The notes under the pieces are model-generated. The model was not told where the DNA came from. It saw only the letters and a program-made list of their open reading frames with translations, and ran no database searches. From the NCBI RefSeq assembly GCF_003388735.1, contig NZ_QUBQ01000001.1:930001-994000 (forward strand): a DNA stretch of 64,000 bases, written 5' to 3'. A program made the translations under genes and the position numbers. Position 1 is the first letter of the stretch. Every line of letters begins with the position of its first letter. The stretch comes from Paenibacillus paeoniae. Lineage in GTDB: Bacteria > Bacillota > Bacilli > Paenibacillales > Paenibacillaceae. Below are positions 27,225-36,764 of the stretch, in pieces.

Positions 27225-27938
27225 ATGTCTATGCAAGAGAGAATCCGTTCGGTAGAAGAGAGAATCGCTGCAGCTTGCGAGCGGTCCGGTCGGGAAATTG
27301 GGGATGTTCATGTCATCGCGGTTACTAAGTATGTATCGCTGGACACGGCAAGGGAAGCTTTTGCAAGCGGCCTGTCGAATCTCGGCGAGAACCGATGGCA
27401 AGATGCGCAGGAAAAGTGGTTGGCGCTAAGCGGCAACGAACAGGCAAAGGATGAAGATAAGCCGATATGGCACTTTATCGGTTCCTTGCAGACGAATAAA
27501 GTGAAGGACGTCATCGGAAAATTCACATACATACATTCATTGGACAGGCTGTCGCTGGCGGAGGCGATTCATAAGCGCGCTGTCCAGCTTGGCATTAACG
27601 TTCCTTGCTTTATTCAAGTCAATGTGTCGGGCGAGGATTCCAAGCATGGCCTCCAGCCGGAGGATCTGCCTGTATTTCTGAACAAGCTTGCGGATTATCC
27701 CGGTGTTAGGCCTATCGGTCTGATGACAATGGCGCCTTACGAATCGGAGCCGGAGGAGACGAGACCGGTATTCCGGGCGCTCCGCCAATTGAGGGATGAA
27801 GTAAGAGAATCATCAATCCATGCTGAAGCTTTGATTCATCTATCGATGGGCATGTCTAATGATTTTGAAGTCGCAATCGAAGAAGGCGCAACGTGGATTC
27901 GGCTCGGTACGACACTAGTCGGGAAAGAGGAGGAATGA
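27225..27938 (+). CDS. ylmE: YggS-family pyridoxal phosphate homeostasis protein
   Basis: PLP-binding protein with an alanine-racemase-like N-terminal fold; family members keep free PLP balanced and affect amino-acid pools rather than catalyse a known reaction. The PLP lysine is in VIAVTKYVS, and GENRWQDAQEKW, WHFIGSLQTNK, HLSMGMSNDFEVAIEEGATWIRLGT are diagnostic. ATG 27225 is favoured by AAAGGTGAAAG; a GTG at 27213 overlapping the pgeF stop is the alternative. sepF begins three bases after the stop. Confidence 0.9.
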   Translation: MSMQERIRSVEERIAAACERSGREIGDVHVIAVTKYVSLDTAREAFASGLSNLGENRWQDAQEKWLALSGNEQAKDEDKPIWHFIGSLQTNKVKDVIGKFTYIHSLDRLSLAEAIHKRAVQLGINVPCFIQVNVSGEDSKHGLQPEDLPVFLNKLADYPGVRPIGLMTMAPYESEPEETRPVFRALRQLRDEVRESSIHAEALIHLSMGMSNDFEVAIEEGATWIRLGTTLVGKEEE

Positions 27939-27941
27939 GAA

Positions 27942-28433
27942 ATGAGCGTCATGAACCGTTTTATGAACTTTTTTGGACTGCAGGAAGAGGAAGAAGTGGT
28001 TGAGCGCGAGCGCGTAAATCAAGCCGATGAGCAAGAGTCTGAAACCTCGCCGTTTGAGACACGTAGAAACTTAAAGAACAATAGTGGAATCGCAGGAAGC
28101 ACAGCGGGCAGCACGAGCAGCAACAATGTTGTCAGCATCCACTCGCAGAAAAACGTTCGGGTTGTGCTCAGCGAGCCTCGCTCCTATGACGAAGCGCAGG
28201 AAATTGCAGATCATCTGCGTTCCCGCCGCGCAGTGATCGTTAACCTGCAGCGGGTCAGAAGCGACCTTGCTCTGCGCATTGTTGATTTCTTAAGCGGTAC
28301 AGTGTACGCTTTAAGCGGCAGCATCTCCAAGCTAGGTCCTAATATTTTTCTGTGCACACCGGACACGGTTGAAATTCAAGGTGCCATTACGGAAATGCTG
28401 GCAGAGGAGAACGATTACAACAAAATGAGGTGA
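27942..28433 (+). CDS. sepF: Cell division protein SepF
   Basis: Membrane anchor and bundling factor for FtsZ. It has an N-terminal amphipathic membrane helix ([12 protein letters not shown]), an acidic and then G/S/N-rich linker to about residue 65, and the conserved C-terminal domain ([50 protein letters not shown]). The 163-residue length is typical. The partner FtsZ is encoded about 10 kb upstream. Confidence 0.93.
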   Translation: MSVMNRFMNFFGLQEEEEVVERERVNQADEQESETSPFETRRNLKNNSGIAGSTAGSTSSNNVVSIHSQKNVRVVLSEPRSYDEAQEIADHLRSRRAVIVNLQRVRSDLALRIVDFLSGTVYALSGSISKLGPNIFLCTPDTVEIQGAITEMLAEENDYNKMR

Positions 28434-28440
28434 CCTTGGA

Positions 28441-28719
28441 TTGGAATTGTTTATTTATGGATTTATAGGTACGGTAGCCAACGTATACAGCTATCTGATT
28501 ATCGGATATGTTCTGTTATCCTGGTTTCCTAACGCTCGTGAGAGCTTTGTCGGACAATTGCTCGGACGGGTTGTAGAACCTTACATCAGCATATTCAGAA
28601 GATTCATTCCGCCTATCGGCGGCGTGCTTGATTTGTCCCCGATCGTCTCGATCTTCGCGCTGAAGTTTATTGCCCTTGGATTACAGTCTGTGCTTGAATT
28701 CTTGCTCCTTAGAGGGTAA
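28441..28719 (+). CDS. ylmG: YggT-family membrane protein
   Basis: Small 92-residue membrane protein with two hydrophobic segments. It carries the family blocks YVLLSWFPNA and VEPYISIFRRFIPPIGGVLDLSPIV. The start is TTG at 28441 behind GAGGTGA. The family is conserved next to sepF in Gram-positives and, in plastids, influences nucleoid partition; exact bacterial role unknown. Confidence 0.9.
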   Translation: MELFIYGFIGTVANVYSYLIIGYVLLSWFPNARESFVGQLLGRVVEPYISIFRRFIPPIGGVLDLSPIVSIFALKFIALGLQSVLEFLLLRG

Positions 28720-28723
28720 AGAT

Positions 28724-29506
28724 ATGAAATCTGTTATTTATAATCATTTTCACCCCGAAGAGAAGCCGTTTGTCGATCGGGCACTGGAATGGATAAATCG
28801 GTCCGCCATGCAGCATGAGCTGAAGCGGACCGATTTTTTGGACCCGAGACAAGCTCAGATCGTGGAGATGCTGGCAAACCGTCACCCTGATGTTCAGATT
28901 AGATTGGACGGCGGTTATAGGGAGGCGGAGCGCAAGCGGGGGCTGATCGCTCCCGATTACCGCGACGTGGACGATGAGCCGATGCACATCGCTGTCCTTG
29001 AAGCTAGAGCGGCCGGTACAACTCATCTTGAACTGGATCATGGCGACTTCCTTGGCGCCTTGCTCGGACTAGGCATCAAACGCGACCGAATTGGAGATAT
29101 TCATGTTCATGAATCTTTTGCGCATATTATGGTTACGGACGAAATTGCCGATTATTTAAATATACACCTTCGTCAAGTGCACAGATTGAACGTGCTGACG
29201 GATATTCTGCCGCTTCAGCAGCTGCAGGCGGTTACCTCGAAGCTGGAGGAGCTTAGCCTTACCGTCGCTTCGATGCGGCTGGACGGCATCGTAAGCGACG
29301 TCTATCGTGTCAGCCGTACGAAGATCGTCGAGCCGATTCGAGCGGGACGTTGCAGAGTCAACTGGAAGACGGAAGAGAACCCGTCGGAGCTGCTGAAGGA
29401 AGGCGATACGATATCCCTCAAGGGACTTGGTCGATTTAAGGTGCTTGAAGTCGACGGCGTGACAAAAAAGGGCAGAATTCGTGTGAAAATTGGCAAATTT
29501 ATTTGA
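28724..29506 (+). CDS. ylmH: YlmH-type RNA-binding protein with S4 domain
   Basis: The 260-residue protein has an N-terminal YlmH domain (HFHPEEKPFVDRALEW, RTDFLDPRQ, LDGGYREAERKRG). An S4 RNA-binding domain lies at about 180-245 (MRLDGIVSDVYRVSRTKIVEPIRAGRCRVNWK). B. subtilis YlmH has been linked to ribosome rescue or quality control. ATG 28724 behind AGAGGG is chosen; the 18-codon extension to 28670 would lie inside yggT. A 122-base gap separates it from divIVA. Confidence 0.9.
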   Translation: MKSVIYNHFHPEEKPFVDRALEWINRSAMQHELKRTDFLDPRQAQIVEMLANRHPDVQIRLDGGYREAERKRGLIAPDYRDVDDEPMHIAVLEARAAGTTHLELDHGDFLGALLGLGIKRDRIGDIHVHESFAHIMVTDEIADYLNIHLRQVHRLNVLTDILPLQQLQAVTSKLEELSLTVASMRLDGIVSDVYRVSRTKIVEPIRAGRCRVNWKTEENPSELLKEGDTISLKGLGRFKVLEVDGVTKKGRIRVKIGKFI

Positions 29507-29628
29507 CCGGATGCAGGAAAAAGCATGGGACTGTCGAATCTCTTCTCATCGGAGTGCAACGGTGGTGAACGTGCGATGGCTACCGCCGGTTGCGTGGGGA
29601 ACCATATCAGGAATAGGGAGGTGCGCCA

Positions 29629-30129
29629 ATGCCGCTTACGCCATTGGACATACATAACAAGGAGTTTTCGCGCCGTCTTCGCGGTTATGACGAAGATGAA
29701 GTGAATGAGTTTTTGGACCAAGTCATTAAAGACTATGAATCGCTCATTCGAGAAAACAAAGAAATCCAAAATCAGATGCTGGCGCTGCAGGAGAGATTGA
29801 ATCACTTCACTAATATCGAGGAGACGCTGAGCAAGACGATTATCGTCGCACAAGAAGCAGCGGATGAAGTGCGCAGCAATGCGAAGAAGGAAGCCCAGCT
29901 TATTATTAAAGAAGCAGAGAAAAATGCCGACCGTATCGTAAACGACTCGTTAAACAAGTCGCGCAAAGTATCGCTAGAGGTCGAGGAGCTGAAGAAGCAG
30001 GCTTCCATCTACCGTGCCCGCTTCCGCACGCTTGTCGAAGCTCAGCTCGAACTGCTTACGCAAGACGGTTGGGATACGCTGGATTCGAATGCATCACGGG
30101 ACCCCGAGCGGGAATTGCTGCGCGGTTAA
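29629..30129 (+). CDS. divIVA: Cell division/septum site protein DivIVA
   Basis: Coiled-coil protein that binds negatively curved membrane at poles and septa. The N-terminal lipid-binding module PLTPLDIHNKEFSRRLRGYD and EVNEFLDQVIKDYE is followed by coiled coil to about residue 140. A short tail ends in DPERELLRG. It has 166 residues and starts at an ATG behind AGGGAGGTG. In sporulating Bacillales it also tethers the chromosome origin at the pole. Confidence 0.95.
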   Translation: MPLTPLDIHNKEFSRRLRGYDEDEVNEFLDQVIKDYESLIRENKEIQNQMLALQERLNHFTNIEETLSKTIIVAQEAADEVRSNAKKEAQLIIKEAEKNADRIVNDSLNKSRKVSLEVEELKKQASIYRARFRTLVEAQLELLTQDGWDTLDSNASRDPERELLRG

Positions 30130-30151
30130 TGGGACGAGGGCATTCCCCTGT

Positions 30152-30181
30152 TTGACAAAAACCATCGACTTGAGCTATAAC
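30152..30181 (+). promoter_or_regulatory. SigA-type promoter for ileS
   Basis: TTGACA at 30152-30157 and TATAAC at 30176-30181 with an 18-base spacer, upstream of the T-box leader. Confidence 0.7.
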
Positions 30182-30224
30182 TAAACTATTACAAATTTAA
30201 GCGAACTTCCATGACGAGAACAAG

Positions 30225-30525
30225 TACGTTATGCGTTCATTCCCCAGAGAGTCGGATGATTGCTGCGAGTCCGGCGCATGAGCCATTACGGAATATCATC
30301 TCCGAGAAGAGGCGCCTAACCCGCGATTGAAGCGGTATTAAGCGTCGACGGGCCGTCCTCCGTTACAAGGACCGCGAATCACGTGATTCGCTGCTAAGTG
30401 CTGCAGATCGCATCGTCTCTACGGGACGTTGCCAAGCTCTTCTTTATGGAGGGGATAAGCGGAACAAGGGTGGTAACGCGAGCTAGCCTCGTCCCTTCTA
30501 CAGGGGCGGGGCTTTATTTATTTTC
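30225..30525 (+). promoter_or_regulatory. Ile-specific T-box riboswitch
   Basis: This leader senses uncharged tRNA-Ile and allows transcription of ileS when charging falls. Stem I carries an AGAGAG motif near 30246 and a specifier region GGAATATCATC in which ATC (30295-30297) reads as an Ile codon. The conserved T-box AACAAGGGTGGTAACGCG is at 30463-30480. A terminator follows: AGCCTCGTCCCT (30485-30496) pairs with AGGGGCGGGGCT (30502-30513), then a T-rich tail. The T-box bases overlap the region that would form the competing antiterminator. Confidence 0.93.
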
Positions 30526-30553
30526 TCTCAACACAAGGAAGGGGTCATGAAAC

Positions 30554-33500
30554 ATGCAACGCGTTGATGTAAAGGAACGTGCCCGTAGCCGCGAGCTGCG
30601 CGTGCTGCAGCAATGGAAAGAAAATGATACGTTCAAGCAATCGATTCAAAATCGGGAGGGCAAGCCGAACTTTGTCTTCTACGAAGGACCGCCAACTGCG
30701 AACGGCGCGCCACATATCGGCCACGTTTTGGGCCGTGTCATCAAGGACTTTATTTGCCGCTATAAGACTATGGCGGGTTATCGCGTCGTGCGCAAAGCGG
30801 GCTGGGATACACATGGCTTGCCTGTCGAGCTTGGCGTGGAGAAGCAGCTTGGCATCTCCGGCAAGCAGGAGATCGAGAATTACGGCATTGAAGCCTTTGT
30901 GAATAAGTGCAAAGACAGCGTATTCGAATATGAGAAGCAATGGCGTGAATTGACGGAGGCGATCGCTTACTGGACCGACCTCGACAATCCGTACATTACG
31001 TTAAAGAATGAGTACATCGAAAGCGTATGGCATATTCTCTCCACCATTCACAAGAAAGGCTTGTTGTACCGTGGACATCGCGTCAGCCCGTATTGCCCTT
31101 GCTGCCAAACGACGTTAAGTTCCCACGAAGTGGCGCAAGGTTACGAGGATGTGAAGGATCTGAGTGCTACTGCCAAGTTCAAGCTGATCGATTCTGGTGA
31201 ATTCGTGCTGGCATGGACGACGACGCCTTGGACGCTCCCGGCAAACGTGGCACTTGCAGTTAATTCAGAGCTGAATTATGTCCGCGCTTCGAAGGACGGC
31301 GAGGTGTATATCGTAGCGGAAGCACTCGCGGAGAGCGTGCTGAAGGAAAACTATGAGGTATTGTCCACGCTGAAGGGCGCTGAATTGGCAGGCAAGGCTT
31401 ATGAGCCGCCATTCCGTTATGTGCCGATCGAGAAGGGCCATATCGTGATTACGGGCGATTTCGTCAGCGACACAAGCGGTACGGGTATCGTCCACATCGC
31501 GCCTGCACACGGCGAGGACGACTACAAGGTTGCGCGTGCGAACGGCATCAGCATGCTGAGCGTCGTGAACAACGCCGGTCGTTATGTGGATGAAGTGACA
31601 GATCTGGCGGGACGTTTCGTGAAGGATTGCGACGTTGATATCGTGAAGATGCTGAGCGAGAAAGGGCTGCTCTATTCCAAAGAGCGCTACGAGCATAGCT
31701 ATCCGTTCTGCTGGCGCTGCAAATCGCCGCTGCTTTATTACGCGACAGAGAGCTGGTTTATCGAGACGACAGCAGTCAAGGATCAGCTGATTGCTAACAA
31801 TAATGGCGTAGACTGGTACCCTGGGCATATCCGTGAAGGACGTTTCGGCAAGTTCCTTGAAGATTTGGTGGATTGGAACATCAGCCGTAATCGCTATTGG
31901 GGTACGCCGCTTAACGTTTGGGTGTGCGAAGCGACAGGCAAGGAATACGCGCCGGAGAGCATTGCGGATCTGCGTGCACGCGCAGTAGGCGAGGTGCCAG
32001 CAGATATCGAGCTTCATAAGCCTTACGTAGACGATATCCTGTTGCAATCGCCATATGCTGAAGGCGCGGTCATGAGACGTACGCCGGAAGTCATCGACGT
32101 ATGGTTCGACAGCGGCTCCATGCCATTCGCCCAGCAGCATCATCCGTTCGGCGACGAGCAGAAGTTTCAGGATCAGTACCCAGCTGATATCATCTGCGAG
32201 GGCATCGATCAGACGCGCGGCTGGTTCTTCAGCTTGCTGGCGGTATCGACACTCTACAATGGCAAAGCGCCATATAAAGCGGTTATTTCTACCGGCCATA
32301 TTCTGGACGAAAATGGACAGAAGATGTCCAAATCCAAGGGCAATGTTATCGATCCTTGGGAAATCATCAACGAATACGGTACAGATGCTTTCCGCTGGGC
32401 TCTCCTCGCAGACAGCGCGCCATGGAACAGCAAGCGCTTCTCCAGAGGCATCGTAGGCGAAGCCAAATCGAAAGTGATCGATACAATCGTCAATACGCAT
32501 GCGTTCTACGCACTGTATGCATCTATCGACGGCTACAAGCCGGAGGAGCATGACGAGAAGGCATCCGGCAATAAGCTGGACCGCTGGATCGTCTCACGCC
32601 TGAACAGCTTGATCAAGACCGTTACGAAAGGTCTTGAAGTCAACGACTTCCTGAATCCTGCCAAATCAATCGAGCAGTTCGTCGACGAGATGAGCAACTG
32701 GTATATCCGCCGTTCCCGTGACCGTTTCTGGGGCAGCGGACTGACGGAAGACAAGGTGGCGGCTTATCAGACGCTGCGTCATGTTCTTCTGACGCTATCC
32801 CGTCTAATCGCGCCATACGCCCCGCTTCTTGCGGATGACGTATACGGCAATCTGGGAGGCAAAGGAAGCGTTCATCTGGACGATTTCCCGGTCGCAGATG
32901 AAGCGGTTATTGATGAGACGCTGGAGCGTGATATGGAAAGTACGAAGGGCATCGTCGAGTTGGCGCGCAACGTGCGTAATGAGACGTCGATCAAAACTCG
33001 TCAGCCATTGTCCGAGCTGATCGTATCGCTTGATGGCGATTTCCCGATCTCGGAATACGAAGAGATCATCAAGGATGAGATCAATGTGAAGAGCATTGTC
33101 GTTCAACATTCCGACAGCGGCTTCGTCGATTTCAACCTCAAGCTGAATTTGAAGGTTGCAGGCAAAAAATACGGCAAGCATGTTGGACCGATCCAAGGTG
33201 CGCTGAAAGCTCTGTCTGCTGACGAAGCTCGCGAAGTCGTAACCGGCGGCAGCTTCGACTTCACGACAGCTGACGGAGAGGCACTGTCGATCAGTCTGGA
33301 TGAGCTGCTCGTCGAGAAGCAAGCGAAGTCCGGCTTCGCATCGGCGTCGGGTGGCGGCATGACCGTAGCGCTTAATACGGATATTACGCCTGAGCTTGAG
33401 CAAGAGGGCTGGGTGCGCGAAGTCATCCGCGCCGTACAGGATACGCGCAAGAAACAGGATCTGCCGATTGAAAAACGTGTTGATCTGGTACTGGATGTGG

Positions 33501-33646
33501 ACAGCGAGCTGAAGACTGCTCTTGAAGCCTTCTCGGAGGTTCTTCATGACAATGTTCTGCTGCAATCCGTTTCGTTCGAGGCTTTGGAGGGTATGGAAAG
33601 AGTAAAGCTGGGCGATAAGGAAGTAGGCATTTTCATCAAAGGTTAA
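30554..33646 (+). CDS. ileS: Isoleucyl-tRNA synthetase, type 2-like
   Basis: Class I synthetase charging tRNA-Ile, with a CP1 editing domain. HIGH is at residues 54-57 in GAPHIGHVLG and KMSKS starts at K590. At 1030 residues it is longer than the roughly 920-residue B. subtilis type. Features such as GWDTHGLPVELGVEKQLGISGKQEIE and a C-terminal part without the usual zinc cysteines resemble the long (eukaryote-like, IleS2) class. That class often tolerates mupirocin; this is an inference from class, not seen directly. Expression is set by the T-box upstream. Confidence 0.93.
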   Translation: MQRVDVKERARSRELRVLQQWKENDTFKQSIQNREGKPNFVFYEGPPTANGAPHIGHVLGRVIKDFICRYKTMAGYRVVRKAGWDTHGLPVELGVEKQLGISGKQEIENYGIEAFVNKCKDSVFEYEKQWRELTEAIAYWTDLDNPYITLKNEYIESVWHILSTIHKKGLLYRGHRVSPYCPCCQTTLSSHEVAQGYEDVKDLSATAKFKLIDSGEFVLAWTTTPWTLPANVALAVNSELNYVRASKDGEVYIVAEALAESVLKENYEVLSTLKGAELAGKAYEPPFRYVPIEKGHIVITGDFVSDTSGTGIVHIAPAHGEDDYKVARANGISMLSVVNNAGRYVDEVTDLAGRFVKDCDVDIVKMLSEKGLLYSKERYEHSYPFCWRCKSPLLYYATESWFIETTAVKDQLIANNNGVDWYPGHIREGRFGKFLEDLVDWNISRNRYWGTPLNVWVCEATGKEYAPESIADLRARAVGEVPADIELHKPYVDDILLQSPYAEGAVMRRTPEVIDVWFDSGSMPFAQQHHPFGDEQKFQDQYPADIICEGIDQTRGWFFSLLAVSTLYNGKAPYKAVISTGHILDENGQKMSKSKGNVIDPWEIINEYGTDAFRWALLADSAPWNSKRFSRGIVGEAKSKVIDTIVNTHAFYALYASIDGYKPEEHDEKASGNKLDRWIVSRLNSLIKTVTKGLEVNDFLNPAKSIEQFVDEMSNWYIRRSRDRFWGSGLTEDKVAAYQTLRHVLLTLSRLIAPYAPLLADDVYGNLGGKGSVHLDDFPVADEAVIDETLERDMESTKGIVELARNVRNETSIKTRQPLSELIVSLDGDFPISEYEEIIKDEINVKSIVVQHSDSGFVDFNLKLNLKVAGKKYGKHVGPIQGALKALSADEAREVVTGGSFDFTTADGEALSISLDELLVEKQAKSGFASASGGGMTVALNTDITPELEQEGWVREVIRAVQDTRKKQDLPIEKRVDLVLDVDSELKTALEAFSEVLHDNVLLQSVSFEALEGMERVKLGDKEVGIFIKG

Positions 33647-33748
33647 GGACATAGTAATGGAGTAAGTGCAATTGCAGGGCTGCAATCGCGGCCTGGCTTG
33701 TTCCGTAGAGAAAGGTTAAGGCAGCCAACCGCTTATTCTTATATGGAT

Positions 33749-33792
33749 GAAGCCCGCTTGCCCGCCATGCTGGCGGAGCGGGCTTCTCTGCT
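33749..33792 (+). terminator. Terminator after ileS
   Basis: GAAGCCCGCT (33749-33758) and AGCGGGCTTC (33777-33786) form a 10-bp stem, with inner GCC/GGC pairs, followed by T-rich TCTCTGCTTT. The T-tract is weak. Confidence 0.6.
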
Positions 33793-33813
33793 TTGAACCG
33801 GAGGTGATGGGGT

Positions 33814-34173
33814 GTGGCGAAGAAAAGACATCAGGGAGAGCCGTTGCCTGAGCATGATGCACAGGATTTAAGCGCGCTTCAGAAGTCGCTGGCCGCTCTC
33901 GATAGACGCATGCAGCATATTGCCACGGAGATGGAGAGAACGCATATAGCGGAATATGTCGATTTGCTCAATCGCCCGATATCTCTGATTTGGCGCAATT
34001 TGCTCTCCGGCGTTGCCAGAGGCGTGGGCATTGCGATCGGCTTTACTTTTTTTGCGGCTACGATATTGTACGTGCTTCAAATTCTCGGGGCGCTCAATCT
34101 TCCCATTATCGGAGACTACATTGCCGATATCGTACGGATTGTTCAGATCCAACTGGAAGGGAAGGGCTATTAG
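33814..34173 (+). CDS. DUF5665-type small membrane protein
   Basis: The 119-residue product has a charged N-terminal half (LSALQKSLAALDRRMQHIATEMERTHIAEYV) and one or two membrane segments (GVARGVGIAIGFTFFAATILYVLQIL), as in the DUF5665 family. Role unknown. The start is GTG at 33814 behind GGAGGTGATGGG. Its stop overlaps the end of the convergent yteA-like gene by four bases, leaving no room for a terminator between them. Confidence 0.8.
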   Translation: MAKKRHQGEPLPEHDAQDLSALQKSLAALDRRMQHIATEMERTHIAEYVDLLNRPISLIWRNLLSGVARGVGIAIGFTFFAATILYVLQILGALNLPIIGDYIADIVRIVQIQLEGKGY

Positions 34174-34904
34174 AAGCCGGGCTCGTCCTCTTCATTCTCC
34201 AGCATATGATCGCCTTCGTTGCTTTGCATGTAATGTTCGTATTCACGATTACGTACGACTGTAACATAACGGCCTGTGATGTCGGTAGCGAGGAAGCTCT
34301 CCAGCGGCTCCACGTATCCGTCATTTTCTTGGGATTCAATGCCAATATGCTCATAATCGGTAGCGTTCCGATTCTCCGACATAGCCGGGGAGTCGGAGTT
34401 GCCCCAAGATTCGACGATCTGCCAAGCATCCTCGCCGTCAAATCCGTTATAGCCGTCTTCATGCTCGTCCATGCTTGTCCGGCCAAAGGGAGGCTGAAGG
34501 AAAATTTCCTCCACCGGACGGCTATCGGAGACGATATCTCTTGGCGCATGGCTTACGCAATATAACGTATCGGGCACAGCGTCCAGTCTTTCGAAAGGGA
34601 TCGGCTCGCCGCATACGACACAGACACCATAGCTGCCCTTGTCCATGGCATCAAGGGCAGCTTCAATCCGGCGAAGGTGAAGCTCTTCCTGCTCCAGTAA
34701 CGAGATATCCTTCTCCCGTTCGTAGAGTTCGGTCGCCAGATCGGCAGGATGATTATCGATTGGCGATAACTCGCCAGACTCATCGCGGAGGGAGTCTTCT
34801 TTGCCATAATGCTGATTCTGTATGAGTCTCGATTCGATGTCCCGATGCTCGTCCTGCAGGCGCATGCGCAGCAGGGCGAGCTGAGGGCTTGATGGATATG
34901 ACAT
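34170..34904 (-). CDS. yteA: YteA-type DksA/TraR zinc-finger sporulation protein
   Basis: The 244-residue protein has a helical N-terminus with GELSPIDNHPADLATELYEREKD. A TraR/DksA-type zinc finger follows: C-x2-C in GVCVVCGEPIPFERL, then C-x2-H in YCVSH. The acidic C-terminal part contains FLATDITGRYVTVVRNREYEHY. This layout matches Bacillus YteA-like proteins, which are found in sporulating Firmicutes. ATG 34904 (MSYPSSPQ) is chosen with AAGGACGG/AAGG before it; in-frame ATGs at 34934 and 34982 are possible. DksA-like coiled-coil proteins bind RNA polymerase; whether this one does is unknown. Confidence 0.82.
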   Translation of the reverse strand: MSYPSSPQLALLRMRLQDEHRDIESRLIQNQHYGKEDSLRDESGELSPIDNHPADLATELYEREKDISLLEQEELHLRRIEAALDAMDKGSYGVCVVCGEPIPFERLDAVPDTLYCVSHAPRDIVSDSRPVEEIFLQPPFGRTSMDEHEDGYNGFDGEDAWQIVESWGNSDSPAMSENRNATDYEHIGIESQENDGYVEPLESFLATDITGRYVTVVRNREYEHYMQSNEGDHMLENEEDEPGF

Positions 34905-35135
34905 AATCCTTGCACCGTCCTTTGTACCATACATGATTGCTCCATTAGCTTTTGCCGAAGCGGACAATTTCAGTATGGGCATGCTTGGATGGGAGCAGCG
35001 CCCATCGCAGCAGGTCAGTAGGATATAACTGGTTTCTATCCGCTCCCCTGTGCTACACTAGGTGAAGCGGACGTTCCTGTGCTTGGATAAATGGGGAAAA
35101 AAAGCATGCAAGTTACCTTTTTTAGGAGTGATCAG

Positions 35136-35642
35136 ATGCGCTATTACTATTACTACCTCATTACCTTAATCGTTCTCATTCTGGATTTCGTGACCAAGAA
35201 AATGGTGGCGACGAAAATGAATTTGTATGATGAAATCAGTGTCATTGGCAACTTCTTCCTCATTACTTCGCATCGCAATCGCGGTGCCGCCTTCGGCATT
35301 TTGGAAGGACAAAGAGTGTTCTTTATTATTATTACGGTTGCTATTGTATCGGGGCTGATCTGGTACATATACTCTATGCGCAAGACTGGCAAGCCGGGAC
35401 TATTTATTGGCCTGACGCTGGTGCTTGGCGGAGCTATCGGCAATTTCATTGATCGTGTACGCTTCGGCGAAGTGGTCGATTTCTTCAAATTCAACTTTGG
35501 CAGCTACACATTCCCGATCTTCAACATCGCAGATTCTGCCATCGTAATCGGCGTAGGCCTAATTTTGCTGGATGCGCTGCTCAGCGCCCGCGAAGAGAAG
35601 CTGACGCAAGGACAGGACAACAAGGAGCCTAATGAAGCATGA
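35136..35642 (+). CDS. lspA: Lipoprotein signal peptidase (signal peptidase II)
   Basis: Membrane aspartic protease that removes signal peptides from prolipoproteins such as the two encoded at 50127 and 55003. Four membrane segments are present, and the conserved aspartate blocks GNFIDRVRFGEVVDF and FNIADSAI. TAGGAGTGATCAG precedes ATG 35136 (168 residues), so the longer in-frame start at 35091 is rejected. It overlaps the next gene by ATGA. Confidence 0.93.
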   Translation: MRYYYYYLITLIVLILDFVTKKMVATKMNLYDEISVIGNFFLITSHRNRGAAFGILEGQRVFFIIITVAIVSGLIWYIYSMRKTGKPGLFIGLTLVLGGAIGNFIDRVRFGEVVDFFKFNFGSYTFPIFNIADSAIVIGVGLILLDALLSAREEKLTQGQDNKEPNEA

Positions 35643-36583
35643 GCAACATACAACAAGATGATGAACTAACGCTCGTAGAGTGGACCATTGAGTCCGATCA
35701 AGCGGGTGAACGCATTGATAAATGGGTAGCTGAGACGCTGGATATTCCCGGACTGTCGAGAACGCAGGTTCAGGAATGGATTAAGGCGGGAGCGGCTACC
35801 GTCAACGGGAATACAGTGAAAGCCAACTATAAGTTGGTACTTGGCGATGCTGTGGTCATTCATGTTCCGGCAGCGGAAGACGCCAATATTGAGCCCGAAG
35901 ATATATGCCTTGAAGTGGTTTATGAGGATTCGGATGTTATTGTGATCAATAAACCAAGAGGGATGGTTGTACATCCTGCGCCGGGACATTCATCCGGTAC
36001 AGTGGTGAACGCGCTCATGCATCATTGCAAGGATCTCTCAGGTATTAATGGTTTGCTGCGCCCCGGCATTGTGCATCGAATCGATAAGGATACGACAGGC
36101 CTTCTAATGGCAGCCAAAAACGATCTGGCGCATGTGTCGCTCGCTGAGCAATTGAAGGAGCATTCCGTCACGCGAAAATATATCGCGCTGGTTCACGGCA
36201 ATGTGCCTCATGATCAAGGCACGATTGATGCGCCGATCGGACGCGACCGTAACGATCGCAAGCTGTTCACAGTAACGGAGCATAACAGCAAGCCGGCGGT
36301 TACGCATTTTGTCGTGCTGGAGCGACTAGGCGACTATACGCTGCTGGAGCTTCAACTGGAGACAGGCCGTACTCATCAAATCCGCGTTCATATGAAATAT
36401 ATTGGCTATCCGTTGGCGGGCGATCCTGTATACGGAAGGAACAAGACGGTAGCGCTGGACGGACAGGCTCTTCATGCGGCGTTGTTGGGTTTCACGCATC
36501 CGCGTACAGGGGAGAGACTGTTGTTCGAAGCGCCGCTGCCCGGAGATTATGAGCATGTGCTTGCAAGCTTGAAGTCCAGATAA
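35639..36583 (+). CDS. ylyB: RluD-family pseudouridine synthase
   Basis: Modifies uridines in 23S rRNA. The 314 residues include an N-terminal S4 domain (GERIDKWVAETL, RTQVQEWIKAGAATVNG) and the catalytic domain. The active aspartate is in HRIDKDTTGLL, with GRTHQIRVHMKYIGYPLAGDPVYG further on. The ATG overlaps the lspA stop (ATGA), the same pair as lspA-ylyB in B. subtilis. Confidence 0.93.
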   Translation: MSNIQQDDELTLVEWTIESDQAGERIDKWVAETLDIPGLSRTQVQEWIKAGAATVNGNTVKANYKLVLGDAVVIHVPAAEDANIEPEDICLEVVYEDSDVIVINKPRGMVVHPAPGHSSGTVVNALMHHCKDLSGINGLLRPGIVHRIDKDTTGLLMAAKNDLAHVSLAEQLKEHSVTRKYIALVHGNVPHDQGTIDAPIGRDRNDRKLFTVTEHNSKPAVTHFVVLERLGDYTLLELQLETGRTHQIRVHMKYIGYPLAGDPVYGRNKTVALDGQALHAALLGFTHPRTGERLLFEAPLPGDYEHVLASLKSR

Positions 36584-36593
36584 GAAATGTTGT

Positions 36594-36620
36594 CAGCCGG
36601 TGCATTGCACCGGCTGTTTT
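36594..36620 (+). terminator. Terminator after lspA-rluD unit
   Basis: CAGCCGGTGC (36594-36603) and GCACCGGCTG (36607-36616) form a perfect 10-bp stem with loop ATT, followed by TTTT. Confidence 0.85.
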
Positions 36621-36764
36621 CATATAATCGAATGGTGACGGACGTATGAATACGATACGGAAATAAGTGCAAACTTTTGACGATATCCTGCATTATGTTC
36701 GCCCCTCAAGTACGCTATCCTAAACGTAGATTAGGTGTATTCTACAAAAGGAAAGGTGAAAGCA

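Noticed and set aside
31265..32551. Long reverse-strand ORF (428 codons) inside ileS
   Set aside because: Lies wholly antisense to a clear ileS; its translation has no domain-like pattern and follows from codon bias of the true gene.
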